Below the pieces are notes generated by a model. That model saw nothing but the letters and a program-made list of their open reading frames with translations, ran no database searches and was not told the origin of the DNA. A stretch of 64,000 nucleotides of DNA, taken from Pezicula radicicola (Eukaryota > Ascomycota > Leotiomycetes > Helotiales > Dermateaceae). Shown here one piece after another: positions 13,067-25,192 of the stretch; the first letter of the stretch is position 1, and each line of letters begins with the position of its first letter. The stretch is taken from assembly GCA_003008705.1 (NCBI GenBank), contig PDUO01000035.1, positions 378,101-442,100 of the forward strand, given 5' to 3'. The translations under genes were made by a program, and so were the position numbers.

Positions 13067-14598
13067 TTACCTTTTCCTGTTGGTCACAGGGTCTGTTTCT
13101 ATAGCGGTAGTTTTTGCGTTCCCGTTCCCGTTTACAGCGCTTCCATTCAGTAACACTTTTGGTGCAGCAGTGGCATCTATGCCCTCCCTAGCCAACGCGT
13201 CCAACCTCATCTCTTCTGCCAGCTCATTCTCATCGTTGTCACTTCGGTCGTCCTCATGGACGGAGTAAAATACGAATCGGTAGGCAATCCTGAAGATATA
13301 AAATAGCCAGAAAAGGTTCAGTGCCTGCAAACTTGCCAGCAGGATAGTGGAAATATAGTGCGAGATCCAACATTTGTACTGTTCTGTAACCCAGTTCAAC
13401 TCGTATGGACCTACAGTCTTAAACTCATTGAACTCAGACCAGAGGATTCGGAGGTTTAAGTAATGGCGCAGGTAGACCCAGGCAACAATGAAGAAAGCAA
13501 AGTAAGGCCCTACGAGAGGATGGTCGAGGTAGTTCAGGGTTTTACTAGTCTGTATTTCATCAGTAAGCTGTTCTTCAGTGTTCTAGGCGCGACCTACAGC
13601 GAGGAAGAAATCGCTGATATCATGGGTGATGAATACCGCAATACCCATGTAAGTGAAATGGAAGCGGTAGCTCATCCCGATCAGTGCCAGAGAAACAATG
13701 TGGTGCCCAACCAGCTCCTTGAAATCCTTTCGTGGCTTTTCCATGCCAAGAAGCAATACAATAGCCTGCTGAGACCAGTATGCGGCCTGGAACAGGTAGT
13801 AGAATTTGAAGCCAGCCTCATGGGTTTTGTGCGGAAATCCCTCATACATCCCCCTTGTGTTGAAATACCAGACTGGCGTACGGCTCATAACATACATGCC
13901 TGCAGGACCTAGAAAGCCAAAATAAATAGCAGTGTACATCTGTTCCATAAATCTCGACTGTTTCGCTCGACTTTTCAGTCCACTTCGGCGTGCCAATGGT
14001 CGGAGGGCTTTCTGCATGATAAATTCTCGAGTAAAGGAGAGTACAACGATGTAGAATGCAACAAATGCAAAGTCCTTTCGTCCTTTTCCATATTGAATTG
14101 GTGTACCTGGTTCGGCACCGGGATCAGGCGGTATGGGGTAGGAGAGAAATATGAAGTAATGGAGGGGATTCGATTCTCGTGGGTTGATGGCATATAAGAT
14201 GGCGAAGATGCAGATTATTACTAGTGGGACAACATAGGTGTGTTTCAACGCATAGTTTTTCCATCTTTGCAGCATGGTCCTTGCTTTCCGTCTTTTAGAG
14301 AAAGGTTTCTTTCGGTCTTTCTCGTGCTGTAACTACGTAAAGGGGTCAGCTATGTCGCATTAAGGAATAGGTCCCTGAGGTCACGAACCTTCACCATGCC
14401 AGGTGATGGTGGTCGAACATCGAATGTTGCCATGGCTGGTGCTCCGGTATCTCCTGCTCTGATCTCTCCTCCCAATCCGCTAGATTTTCTGCGAATCCGC
14501 GGACCTTCGTATGTGCCATTTGCTTTCAGAGGCTTCAATTGATCGCCATTCGAGAGCAATGGGAAAGCCTCAGTTGCAGGCATGTCTGGCGGGGTCAA
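13067..14598 (-). CDS. lag1: Ceramide synthase (sphingosine N-acyltransferase, TLC domain)
   Basis: The model is complement(join(13067..13549, 13598..14326, 14389..14598)), 473 aa. The enzyme condenses a long-chain base with fatty acyl-CoA to dihydroceramide or phytoceramide in the ER membrane. The TLC domain is plain: a loop with FMEQMYTAIYFGF and PVWYFN, then GHHIVSLALIGMSY (the two catalytic His near residues 278-279) and HDISDFFLATSKTLNYL. Multiple hydrophobic helices span the ER. The tail is acidic and Asn-rich. The second intron (13550-13597, 48 nt) lies right after DFFLA; the first (14327-14388) uses a GTTCGT donor and restores MVK-HEKDRKK. The N-terminal 70 residues are polar and probably cytosolic. 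Confidence 0.93.
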
Positions 14599-15267
14599 AA
14601 TGGAATGAAACGTTGTGCTTTAGGAATAAAGGAGAGAGGTTGCAGGTACGCAATAAGGCTTATGGACAGCAAAGCAGACTTGAAGCAAACTGGATGTTCA
14701 TCAGCCATAAAACTTTCCCAGCGAGTGAAATTAAAGGTCGGCGATAATGGATTTGAGTGACAAGGGCCCTCGGAGCCTCGCTCGTATAGTCGGCCGGACT
14801 TTCGAGTTGTTCCGGTGCTTTCGTAACAAAGCACAGAGCCGCGGTAGACAATGTTCAACCTTCAATTCGCCAACTTCAAATTTCACCTCAGAAAACCACG
14901 TTTGCAAAAAGTACCTGGGTCCGATGTACCAGAAGAAGATACAGACATCAGTAGTATAACATCATCTAAGGTATTCTAGTGGCATCCATTCCTGCTATGG
15001 TGGCTACCTAGCTTTATCATATGCAGACAATACTGCAGTCATAAGACTCATCCAAATGTTCCCAGATTACAATAGATAAGGTCACCATTCATGGTTGACA
15101 CATCCTTTCTCCCTATCCGCAATGAGTTCCGACAATGCATATATACCCAATACACCCCACCTAAAGATCTCCAGACCATGAGTGCCTCCCAACTTTTAGA
15201 TCAATATGTAAACCCCAAACGCCCACGCTCAAAACAGATGTGATATTAAAAACAGTAGAAGACACGA
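14599..15267. other. Intergenic between palH and lag1
   Basis: Both flanking genes run on the minus strand, so this holds the palH 3' end and the lag1 promoter. No further gene or repeat was seen. Confidence 0.6.
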
Positions 15268-17541
15268 TTATTCCTCATCATTCCGAGGCCGCCGGGGAGG
15301 AGCTGGGATACTGATCGTGGGTAGCAAAGGTGCGGGCGGCGGTGAGGCAGGGCTGCTCTGAGACACGTTCAAAGTAGGCTGCTCACCATTGCGGCGCTCA
15401 GGGGTCACAAACGAAATGCTTCCACGGTGGGAAACCGACTGCTGGTTGATGATGTCTGGAGTATATGGAGTACGGGTCCGCATGGGACTCTCTCCAGGGC
15501 TCTGGGACCTGGTAAAAGTTGTACCTGTCAGTGGTATCTCAGTTGTGGTGACTGATCTCACAGGCGCCAGGCGCTCCCGTTCCTCATTCTCAAGCTCCTC
15601 CAAGTATGCTTCCGCATTGCGTCTTCGTGGAGGTGCAGGAATGACAGTAACAGGTAGAGGTTCGGTATTCACAGCTTGCCTGTTCTTTTCCTTCATTTTG
15701 TCTGCTTGAGCAGCTGCAAACTCCTCTAACCTTGTACGAACATCCCACCGATTTGAGTTCGACACCAGCTGGCAATTTGCTGGTATCTGTGGCTTCACAG
15801 TGTGCGCTGAAACCTCAGGAGGGGGTCCTTGGACTCGTCGTTTGAAAGGATTCGCTTTGGCCAGTGCGTGCCATGCATGCGGCCTTTGCTCTGCCTTTGT
15901 AGTGTCTTCATCTACAGTGTCTTTTGTATTTTTTGATTTTGTCGTGTTGGTAGGGTGTTCAATGACTGCGGCTGGTTGCCCAGCGATAGAATCGACATCG
16001 GCATCTCTGGATTCTGTGATTTCTATATTGTCGCTTGTCACAACTGGTGGCCGTCTCATGCTCTGCCTAATGGATGGTGTTGCTTCGCTGATAGGATGAT
16101 ATCGAATGGCGTATACGGTACTTTCAGCACTAGCCGTGTCTGTTCTGCTGATCGGAGTTGCGACCGCTGCTGGTCGACTAGGCCACAGCGGAGGCCGAGA
16201 ACCGTTTGTCTGTTCAGATGCAGGGTCTCTTGTTGCAGCGCCTCGAACACCGCCTGCTTCCACATCACCGCTAAATTTCGCCCTGTAGCGACTTGCGAGA
16301 CCGGCCATAGCTGGCCATCGTCCATTAGAACCGGTGGTAATGCCACCTCCTCCATCACCGCTCTTACGATTCTGGAACTGGTGTGACCAATTACGCTCTG
16401 AGGAAGGTGTAACCTCGAGCATCTCGTCACCATCAAAAACCTCTCTGCCCAAAACACCGTCCTTTCTATCATTCCTTTCAAGAGCTTCAATTCTTTCCAC
16501 CCATTCCCAGACCACAACACTGGCCGCCGCAGCGCCAACCCAGCGCACATAATCACCCCAGCCGGCGAGCGTCGGCTTCGAAATATCTAAAACAAAGAAA
16601 ACAACCGGTACTAGGACCGATACAAGTGACAACAGAGCAACGAGACATATATTCCGCATCTGTGGGTGATAAAAGGCGTACCGCTTTTTGGTAATGGCGT
16701 AGTACATAACCCAGGCGCAATACAGAAGACTCAGCGCGAGTTGAAAGAGATAAGCAAGAGCAGGGACAGCATCCACAAAACTCTGAGGACGGTTGCTACC
16801 TTCGTAGACAAAGTTGTTGAGGATACCAAATAAGACATCGAGTGTAATGAGCGCGAATGCTGTCCATTTAATGATGATTTTCTCTCGTTGTCGTGGGAAG
16901 AGCCTTATCAGGGTCTGGGCCTGTGCTAACCAGAGGAAGGTATCGGATATGACGCGAATGACCTTAAGTTCTGTCCCATCTTCGACCGCATTTTGCAGTG
17001 CTGTTGCGTCTTGGAAGCCCTGATTATACTGCTGCTCTGCGACACGAAGGGTATCTGCTGTGGCAATCGTGAGAGATATTGCGACCGTCGCGGCTGCTAC
17101 CTTTTGCAGCCATGGTCGACCCCCAATACCAATTCCAGCATCGCTTCCTGAGGGTCCATTCGTAAAACCACGTCGTCCCAAAACCACAGCACCCTCTATT
17201 AAGAATGTTCTAGGAGTTATTAGGAGCATAATGACAAGCATGTATGCTATCACGGTCGTTGCAGCCAGCGCGTAGCATTCCGGGAGAGTCGAGGCATAGA
17301 ACGGGTCGCGAAAGTCGGTCAGGGTGGAAGTGTGAGAGTTTGCGTTGGTGAGAATGAGTATGCTATCGCTCGTACCAGTGCATTCAGGTTTGAAGACGGC
17401 GTTCGAAGTGAGCGTGATGGCTGAAGATGTTGCGAGTTCGATGACTCCGTTCGAGGGGAGGGTGAATGGCGTACAATGCGCCTTCGTGGCCGACGAGGTC
17501 GTGTCGGCGGTGGGAAAGTTCCAGATCTGCCTTCGGTCCAT
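15268..17541 (-). CDS. palH: pH-response membrane sensor PalH/Rim21
   Basis: PalH is the seven-helix plasma-membrane sensor that, with the arrestin PalF, starts the Pal/Rim pathway ending in PacC activation at alkaline pH. The protein shows the family order: an extracellular N-terminal part with CTPFTLPSNG, DFRDPFYAS, then helices starting YALAATTVIAYMLVIML. These are followed by IGGRPWLQKVAA, SDTFLWLAQAQTLIRLFPRQ, YAFYHPQMRNI, VVFFVLDISKP and GWGDYVRWVG. After helix seven comes EWVERIEALE and a long, disordered cytoplasmic tail rich in Ser, Thr and Pro, where PalF binds in known members. I start it at the Met of MDRRQIW (757 aa), about 20 residues before CTPFTLP, as in known orthologues. The same frame stays open upstream to 17910. 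No intron is needed. Confidence 0.93.
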   Translation of the reverse strand: MDRRQIWNFPTADTTSSATKAHCTPFTLPSNGVIELATSSAITLTSNAVFKPECTGTSDSILILTNANSHTSTLTDFRDPFYASTLPECYALAATTVIAYMLVIMLLITPRTFLIEGAVVLGRRGFTNGPSGSDAGIGIGGRPWLQKVAAATVAISLTIATADTLRVAEQQYNQGFQDATALQNAVEDGTELKVIRVISDTFLWLAQAQTLIRLFPRQREKIIIKWTAFALITLDVLFGILNNFVYEGSNRPQSFVDAVPALAYLFQLALSLLYCAWVMYYAITKKRYAFYHPQMRNICLVALLSLVSVLVPVVFFVLDISKPTLAGWGDYVRWVGAAAASVVVWEWVERIEALERNDRKDGVLGREVFDGDEMLEVTPSSERNWSHQFQNRKSGDGGGGITTGSNGRWPAMAGLASRYRAKFSGDVEAGGVRGAATRDPASEQTNGSRPPLWPSRPAAVATPISRTDTASAESTVYAIRYHPISEATPSIRQSMRRPPVVTSDNIEITESRDADVDSIAGQPAAVIEHPTNTTKSKNTKDTVDEDTTKAEQRPHAWHALAKANPFKRRVQGPPPEVSAHTVKPQIPANCQLVSNSNRWDVRTRLEEFAAAQADKMKEKNRQAVNTEPLPVTVIPAPPRRRNAEAYLEELENEERERLAPVRSVTTTEIPLTGTTFTRSQSPGESPMRTRTPYTPDIINQQSVSHRGSISFVTPERRNGEQPTLNVSQSSPASPPPAPLLPTISIPAPPRRPRNDEE

Positions 17542-18127
17542 ATTGAAGTTGTTACAGCCCTGCCGCCGGTCAACAATGATCGTGGCGTCCCAGTTCACTT
17601 GTCGTGATTCCACATGGTCTATCGTGAGATGAGGGTATTCGGAGGGGCGCAGAGACCGAAAGAATGCGATTTCACGGTGTTGAATTCTACAGCAGTACAG
17701 TACGTCGAATAGGGCTTGGATGACAAGACAATCTTCCGGCTGGGCGCTCGAGGTTATTTGAGGCAGGTTTGGCTTTGGTTTGGTGCTGGGTGTTTTGATT
17801 GTCGACCTGAGACACTCTGGAGTGTCGAGTCTTCCTTCTTCCAGCGACGCCTCCTCGGTAAAATAGAGTTTAAATGCACTAGACACTCGAGATTGAATGA
17901 TGATTTCCATTGATTGATTCTCCTGTCTCTGTTCCCATCGAACACTATCATCACTGCATTTATGAGAGGACGATATTCGCCTTGATGTTTTTATTTTTAT
18001 TTTTATTTTTATTTACAATGGCTCTCTTCGACAGATGTTGTTTGTTGGTTCTTATTATTACTCGCAGCTAGGTATTGCTTGTGGACCCTGACCCAGGAGC
18101 ACGAGGGCCCGTCAACGGTTCTTGAGC

Positions 18128-18165
18128 GCCAAGAGGCTCTTGCCAAGCACCCTTTCCCGCCTGGC
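18128..18165. promoter_or_regulatory. Cluster of three PacC-type hexamers upstream of palH
   Basis: GCCAAG occurs at 18128-18133 and 18142-18147, and CCTGGC (GCCAGG on the other strand) at 18160-18165. GCCARG is the known PacC/Rim101 binding core. They lie about 590 bp upstream of the chosen palH start. Feedback control of the sensor by its own pathway is an inference; three hexamers can also arise by chance. Confidence 0.3.
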
Positions 18166-19149
18166 AAGGCTTGTTGACCAGCACGAGGCACGATTGTCGC
18201 CCTTGTCCCACAAACCACGTTGAGGCTCTATGGCATTGGGATGGCAGTGGAAAGTCCTCGCAATTGCGCGATTTTACCTATCAGTGATGATTCGACCTGT
18301 GCTGTGCTAAACTTCGCAGGCAAAGTTCGTTCGCTTTTATGCTTCACGTTGGCCCGGTTCCGAGCTTCAAAGCGTTCACTCGCGAGAGTGAAACACTGAA
18401 ACTTCACGACTCGCCGAAACAACGCTCGGGATATGGAAGGAATTTTTGGTACAATACTGAGGTGAAGGCCTGGACTGGACGCGCTGGACTTGTCAAGCAG
18501 TATAAAGTAAGTTATGCATCAAAGTTCACGTGGTATCATCACGAACCCTTCCATTATGAACACACGTAGCGCTCTCAGAAGGTGATCGTCGTGATCTCAT
18601 CTATCGTGACGCCAAGCTATTTATGAGATGAAGACTTGCTTGCCTACAAGATTGTCGGAGGCCGAGCCCGTCTAAACCAAATCCTTTTATTCTAGCGTAG
18701 CTTTACGCGGTAGGAGAGTGATATCAATATCAATAACGGAAGGTGCATAAGGAAAAGAGTTAAACCGCACCAGGAAGCTATATTTAAACCAATGCCTTTC
18801 CATGCTTTATAACTACATGAATAAAGGTCTCTAAAACTGGTGCTGAGACCAAATCTCGATGTTGCTCATCGTCAGATGGGCTTTTGTGATATGATGCGTT
18901 GGTCTATGATACCTCTTAAATATTAACATTCAGTCCGCCTCAACAACCAGCTTGGGAGAGAGCGTGGTAGAGTTGAATGAATAAAAAATTGTCGTTAACA
19001 TGTTCTCGTAGTCTTAGGACTTTGAGAGTATTGCGGTTTTCTCGAACACAGTGTTGAACACAGTATGTTCTCCCTGTCGGTGCTACCTCGACGCATTTAA
19101 GATGCGCGTTAGTGCCGCAATCCATTATGATCCTTAAGTCTGCAACGTA

Positions 19150-19276
19150 AGAAGGGAATTCTGTGATGATTGCTTTGTGAGACATCATTTTGAATCAATA
19201 TAAGATATAGATTTGAGCAACTCACTTGACCACATAGCCCTAATCAAAATGACATCTTACGAAGCGATTTGTACGG
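19150..19276. mobile_element. Degenerate copy of the TA-flanked MITE
   Basis: The right end reads like the MITE terminal repeat (GCGATTTGTACGG followed by TA at 19277-19278). It is preceded by CCCTAATCAAAATGACATC and by a piece of the 18-bp repeat (TTTGAGCAACTCACTTGA). The left end has GAGACATCATTTTGAA, matching the inner part of the other terminal repeat. The left limit is approximate and the copy has diverged well beyond the two intact ones. Confidence 0.6.
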
Positions 19277-19865
19277 TATTGTTAAGTACATATAATCTTG
19301 CTATTTCCATCCAGAATCTGACTTTCCATGCTTTAGTCAACAGTTCATATTGACACACATGCCCTGCAACTTGTCTTATTTCATTCCTTCATCGCGCTGA
19401 AGAAACATTCACTTGCTTAAAGTGGTGGCAAAACTCTTCAGTGTTCACTACCATGACGGTCGTAATTATGCATGAAGTTGATAGCCAAAGGTTCTCAAGA
19501 TCTAGCAATAGCATATTTTTAAGCTGCAGAATGGAGAAGTCTTGATTCAAATCAAGGACTTCAACCTTTGGCCTAAGTTATAGTGAGATGTTTACTCGCA
19601 GGTAAGTCTACATCCCAGCATCGCTTCGATGTATCTCAGCTGAGATACTGTAAAGGTTACTTGCCCGGTGTTGTCTTTCTAATTACCTTGGTTATTAACG
19701 GTATTGGGTTGGCAGAGGAATCACTAGGCCGGGTGAACTCGAGGCAGGTGAGGTGGAAGGCAATTTGACGGATAATACTATTCGAATTGCTTTCAAGAGA
19801 TCATTTTCATTAGGGTAATATCTATGGAAATTAGAAATCTTTTTGTGGAATGTTTAAATTAGATA

Positions 19866-20020
19866 ACTGGCTCAAGGAACTTGGTTATGTTCAGTCACTT
19901 TACTTGATATAAGTTGAATAACTTCCTTTTTGGTAGCTATTTTTTTCAACTAACTGACGTATTTTGTGAGCTTATTTTCTAGAAAAGTTACTTGACTCAA
20001 GTATTTGATTTAAAATTTAC
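19866..20020. repeat. Degenerate 18-bp repeat tract
   Basis: Spaced, diverged units of the type TTGATATAAGTTGAATAACT and AAAGTTACTTGACTCAAGT resemble the internal repeat of the MITE family. No terminal inverted repeats are visible, so this is either an old element that lost its ends or an independent repeat tract. Confidence 0.4.
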
Positions 20021-22001
20021 CGATACATAAGGGATGCTCACCAGACCAACTCTCAAAGAGCAGTCCGTACAGTTTGCTCCCACACTTGCGTGCCTAGGTC
20101 TCAAGTGCGAGTAGTGAGGTCAAAAATTCCCTGGGAATTGCTAGGTGCTCTTCCCGGGATGTGAGTGATCCCAACTTGCTGCGTCTGGTTATTTTTCACC
20201 ACTCCAATGAGCCAGAGTCCGCTTGCAAACATTGGGTTTCCTCAAGCCCACGAAGAAGCACTTATTACTAGACGGAAACTCAAGTGTTGCTGGAATTGTT
20301 CAAAAAATGAACAGGCGAGAGCGTTAGCTTAGCTTCTATACTAGAGTCTCTCCCAGCTAGAATTAGAAGCCAATCAAAACCAGGATCCAAACAAGTTGTA
20401 GTTCTCTTTTCAAGTCGTTGCGCTTAGAGAAAGACAGAGAGTGATAGCTTCTGTCAGCCTTGCATCTATTGCGTTGGCCAAGAAACATTCGTTGCTGCTA
20501 CAACTTGCAAGGCCTATTAAGAGGAGCAGGTTCGAGCTAACTGGGCCGACGAAGTTTATATTGATGACAGAGCTATCGCGGAGAATGTGAGAGACAGAGT
20601 GGTTGACAAAACCCTCAAACTCGTCGGGGAGTGTACATACCATAGAAAAGGATATCGTATGAGATTTCAATCCCATGTATGCTTTTGACACTACCAGTGG
20701 GCGAGAGATCAGTTGCTAACTGTAGCAAGCCCGCAGGTGCCCATGGAAACACCATTTCACGAAGTGGCACAACAAGTTGTTGATGGGACTGTGAAATCCC
20801 CTATCGAAGACATTTTCCATGGTTCATATTGCAATTGCAGAGGCTTATCGTGCTATGGATGAATGTACGGCGGGTGGCAAGATTGTAATTTTGGTATAAA
20901 TCCTTAACTCAATGGCCTCAAGAGAATACTGATAACTATCCAAACCATGCAAACAAATCATCTAGTAAAGAGACCCGGCGGGGCGAACCGACGAGCAGCC
21001 GTACCACGATATACCTGACCTTGCTAGGTATAGTCGTTACCCATACCAGTAATGAGCTGGTCAGTGAGAGTAGTTGACCGCCTAATGTTTTGTTTCCTTC
21101 AGAGATGCGTCGCTTTTTCTGTCTGGCCGATGCATACTTTCAGCGATCAAGGAGCAGCCCTAACGATCGCATTGGTCTGAAATGCAATCAATCGGCGCTA
21201 CGTAAACGCGCTGTGGAGGATCCGAGTCACCACCAACAGCAGACTGCTCTAATGCATCCAGCCCAACACGACCCAGATCTGGAGATGGATAATCTGTACG
21301 GTGCAGCACTGTATTATCCACACAAAGATGCTTTGCAGTGACAGCTGGCTCGGTTCAGGTGTACCGTAGTGTCCCGTATCGTACAAAGATCTACAGTACA
21401 TCTCAATGTTTGGAATTCCCAATTTAAAAATTCCACGAAGCCGCGGTGGAAGTGTGAAGATCAGCACCCCATGCCCGTCCTCTATGTAGCGCGGCCGAAA
21501 CTAAACCAGGAAGGGGCAAGCCTTTACCAGGCGTCTTGGAAATTACCTACTTTCGTAAGTAGAAGTGCAAGCACCCCCCGGACATCGATTGGGAAATGTT
21601 TCAGCAACAGCGCATTCATCCACTCGACATTCTTTGGCTCTAGAAACAGTAATCTCATCCTTCAACAACAACGACGTTCTTTTGCTGTCCCTCTTGGTCA
21701 CAGATCCCCAGCGACTATCGCAGGTCATAGTCGACACCATCCTTCCTTCATCCGTCTCTTTAGCGTTTCGATAGGCAGAGTCTCAGACCTTGATTGAATT
21801 GCACGTTCTCGACGCCAAAATCCCTGTCCTTGTCCCCCCGACTCCTCACTCACTTTTTGACAAGACTGTCCTATGAATACTTTCCTTGGATGTTAAAACC
21901 CAACTTGGATATATGCGCGGGTTGCTCGACTTATCTCTGGATCAACACGTCGAGGCTGGGACGAGGACGAGGATAACGAAGATAAGGAGACAAGATACAC
22001 C

Positions 22002-25000
22002 ATGACGCGACCAGAGATTATACGGGCCGGTCAGTCCACGCATTTTTATTCTATTTGCGTGACAGCCGTTGCTGACAATCACAGATTCAATTGACCTCCA
22101 AGACTCGAATTCCCCTTCTGCGCAAGACCACACTCGACAACCAACACATCCTAATCCACTGGGCGGAGGCCCGCCGGCTCCTCACCAGGCAGATACACTA
22201 CGTGAAGTTGCAGCTGAGAGCGCAGAACAAAATCTTAGGAGTCCTCGGGTATCGAAGGAATGGAGCAATGGGGAAATTCAGGAGATGCAGCAGTATGGGG
22301 ATGATGAATTAACCTCCGGCGTCTCGGCTTCATTGAATGTCTCGAATCTGCAACAGCAAGACGCTCTTGCAGTCGCACAAAATGGTGGTCTCACGGGGTC
22401 AACAACTGAAGACGCTGAAATGGCAGATGCAGAGGGTGACGACGGAATGGACGACGAAGACGATATGATGGATAAGATATCGAGCTCCCCGTCAATTGAC
22501 GATGGTGGGTATCCCCTTCCTCAATTATGGCCAGCAAGAGTCGACTCGCTCTCATCGGATATATTGCCTTCAAGCTCTCCGTCGTTTACACAAGCGTGCA
22601 ACGATAGTTCGTCGCCATATAGGGAGACACCTGATCACTATCCGTTGCGGCCAATGCGCGAATCGGACAAGGAAGTAATTCAGGTGGCACAGGCAAAAGT
22701 CTCCAATCATCATCTTCGGGGTGAGTATCTGGACAGCCTGGACGACGACGAAGCCAACTATGAGGATGATACGCATGACGATGGACCTTTAGCACCCATA
22801 ATACCGGAAACCGAACCTTATATCGATCCTTATGATCATGACTATGACCTGAACTATACTGCGGACGGAAGCCCAGTCGCTCCACCAGAACAGGACTTCG
22901 ATGAGGTTATTAGGAATATCGAAGATGAAGCAGTACTCACAATTCCATATGAAAGTACAGACGAAGAAGATGATGATTATGATGATGAATTTCTTTATGC
23001 TTCCGACTCAAGATTTGTTGATTCAGGTTGGGGCGGAGAATGCTTACAAGAATTAGAGGATATTGATTTCGAATTCGTATACGCACTACACACCTTCGTT
23101 GCAACCGTAGAAGGTCAAGCGAATGCCACGAAAGGAGACACCATGGTTCTTCTCGATGACAGTAATAGCTACTGGTGGCTTGTGAGGGTCGTGAAAGACA
23201 GCAGTATCGGTAGGTCTTACCCCAATGGAAGAACGGAGAATATGGCTAAACCAACTCCTCGTAGGATACCTACCGGCGGAGCATATCGAGACGCCAACAG
23301 AACGACTAGCACGGCTTAACAAGCATAGGAATATTGATGTATGGGTTTCTTTCACCTTATAGGATCTTTTATCTAATCTGATCAGCTCACATCTACCATG
23401 CTTGGTGACCAAGCGGAAAAATCGAAGAATCCTTTAAAAAAGGCTATACGGCGCAGAAATGCAAAGACTGTGGCATTTGCACCGCCAACATACTTCGAGG
23501 CATCTGACAACGATTACTCCACGGACGAGGATGAAGGCGATGGTGATTTCTACGGTCAACAAGAACCTCAAGCTGCTTCCCAAGAACAAGGTACAGAAGG
23601 CGACGAGATAGCTGCTGTAGAGCCCCTAAAGCCTCGTGCCGAGCTTCGCGAGGTTAAAGGCGATACGGCCAGTTCTGAAAAGGATCCAGCTTCGAAACTT
23701 AGTTCCGATACGGCGAGGTCAAGCGACGAGATCTTTGAGGGAAAGAAAGAGAGCAAGTCAAGGAATGGCACTGTCCGGAATACAGACTCTTTCTTTAAGG
23801 ACGACACTGTGGAAACTCGGAAAATTACTCTCACACCGAACCTTCTTCGTGACGATTCAAGTACTTCAACTCGGACTTCTGGTGAATCGAAAGAGATCAA
23901 GCAACGACCTAGTCTTGAAAAACTGGAGAAAGATTCCGAGAAAGACAAAAGCAAAGACAAGAAGGACAAGAAGGATAAAAAGGATAAGGACAAAAAGCCC
24001 GGCATGCTTAGTGGCCTTTTCAAACGCAAGGAGAAGAAACCTAAATCACAAGATGAAGAGCTGGATGGACCAGGCCCCGACACCAGATCCTTTGAGGAAT
24101 CTAGGACGTCTCCGGCCCCTAGCAAGGACTCAGAGGAGCTTGTTGCCATTGAGGAACCGAAGCAATCCCAGGCAGAGCAAGCCCAACGGCAGCCTAGCAA
24201 GTTGCAGAAGCAACCTCGTGCGGAAGGATCTCCAGGTAAAAAGCAAGCTGGAGCTGAAATAAAGACACTTGAACCTCAACAGCAAGTGCCTGCGCCTGAT
24301 CGCGCACCTCAGCCAGAACCAGCCCAGGCTCCAGCTACTATGCGCCTCGTCCAGCCCGAGTCTCAACCCACAACTGATGCTCCTGTAGTGCAGACTCGCG
24401 AAGTCTCTCCAGAGCTCACCAGGGGTCCCACACCTGTTGCGTCGCCACCAAGAGAGCAGAAGGCCGGAGGCACTATCTCTAAGATGCTGCGTTCTGCCAG
24501 CTCTAGTACCACGGATAACAAACCTGTAAAGACGAAGAAGGCCAAAGAACGTGTAGAGCTGGATGACTTTGACTCATCGAGAGAGGGCTCGCCACTTGAA
24601 GAACCTGCACAAGCACCTGCTAAACAAGCCCAGAGGTCTATTCCAGGAAGCTTTCCTGATAGCTATATCGGAACACCTGCGAATGAGAGATCTAATGCTA
24701 TGGACGAAAGGCTTTCGGAATCCCCAGTCCAAGTATCTCCTATTAACTCCCAGTCACACGCCCCTGGCCTTATAGTTGATACATCAAGTCAGGAGGATGT
24801 TCCATCACCGGCGTCTTCCCCATCACCAGAGTTGATTGATGCTGATGAGGCCCAGGATAAGAAAGGGCCGGGCAGTTCGTCAACATCCGCATCGACATCC
24901 ACATGGAGTGATTCACACTTGCGGACATTCTTCGACGACGATGCGGACATAAAAGATCTGCTAGTTGTAGTATATGATAAATCAGGAGTGGTGCCAGCTG

Positions 25001-25192
25001 GTCCAGACCATCCCATTACTGGGAATCTGTTCAAAGAAGAAAATGCCAAATTGGCCGACATTACAAATGTGAGGAAAAAACCCCCTTCGCGCAATTGAAA
25101 GGGTTCATTGATTGCTAACTGATTTTCAGCGATTGGACGGAATGCTTGGTGACTGGTTAGCACGCAAAATGAGAGCTCAAGCCTCGAGGTAG
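22002..25192 (+). CDS. tea4: Tea4/Bud14-type SH3 polarity protein
   Basis: The model is join(22002..22029, 22085..23209, 23265..23338, 23386..25068, 25130..25192), 990 aa. Members of this family (Tea4/Wsh3, Bud14, TeaC) link microtubule ends to cell tips, regulate formins and recruit protein phosphatase 1. An acidic N-terminal region (e.g. DAEGDDGMDDEDDMMD) precedes a single SH3 domain at about residues 341-400 (FVYALHTFVATVEG, YWWLVRV, IGYLPAEHIETP). It is interrupted by an intron within its last strand. KTVAF at residues 436-440 fits the RVxF docking motif for PP1. A Lys-rich stretch (KDKSKDKKDKKDKKDKDKK) and long disordered Pro/Gln/Ser-rich regions follow. The last exon encodes a short conserved-looking end, RLDGMLGDWLARKM. 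The first coding exon is only 28 nt, and the start is chosen because it splices in frame. Confidence 0.88.

Larger units (their letters stand above)
17542..22001. other. 4.5 kb gene-free region between divergent palH and tea4
   Basis: No convincing gene is present. The palH side holds a (TTTTTA)n microsatellite at about 17988-18013 and a cluster of PacC-type hexamers (annotated separately). Further right are a MITE remnant and degenerate 18-bp repeats (annotated separately). The last few hundred bases are the promoter and leader of tea4. Short ORFs such as 20410-20691 and 21369-21797 have no recognisable content. Confidence 0.5.

Noticed and set aside
16056..16556. Overlapping ORF in another frame of palH
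   Set aside because: The palH frame is conserved across the whole span; the overlap has no features of its own.
23568..24200. Long ORF antisense to tea4
   Set aside because: It is the shadow of a Lys/Glu-rich coding region, giving Leu/Ser/Phe repeats.
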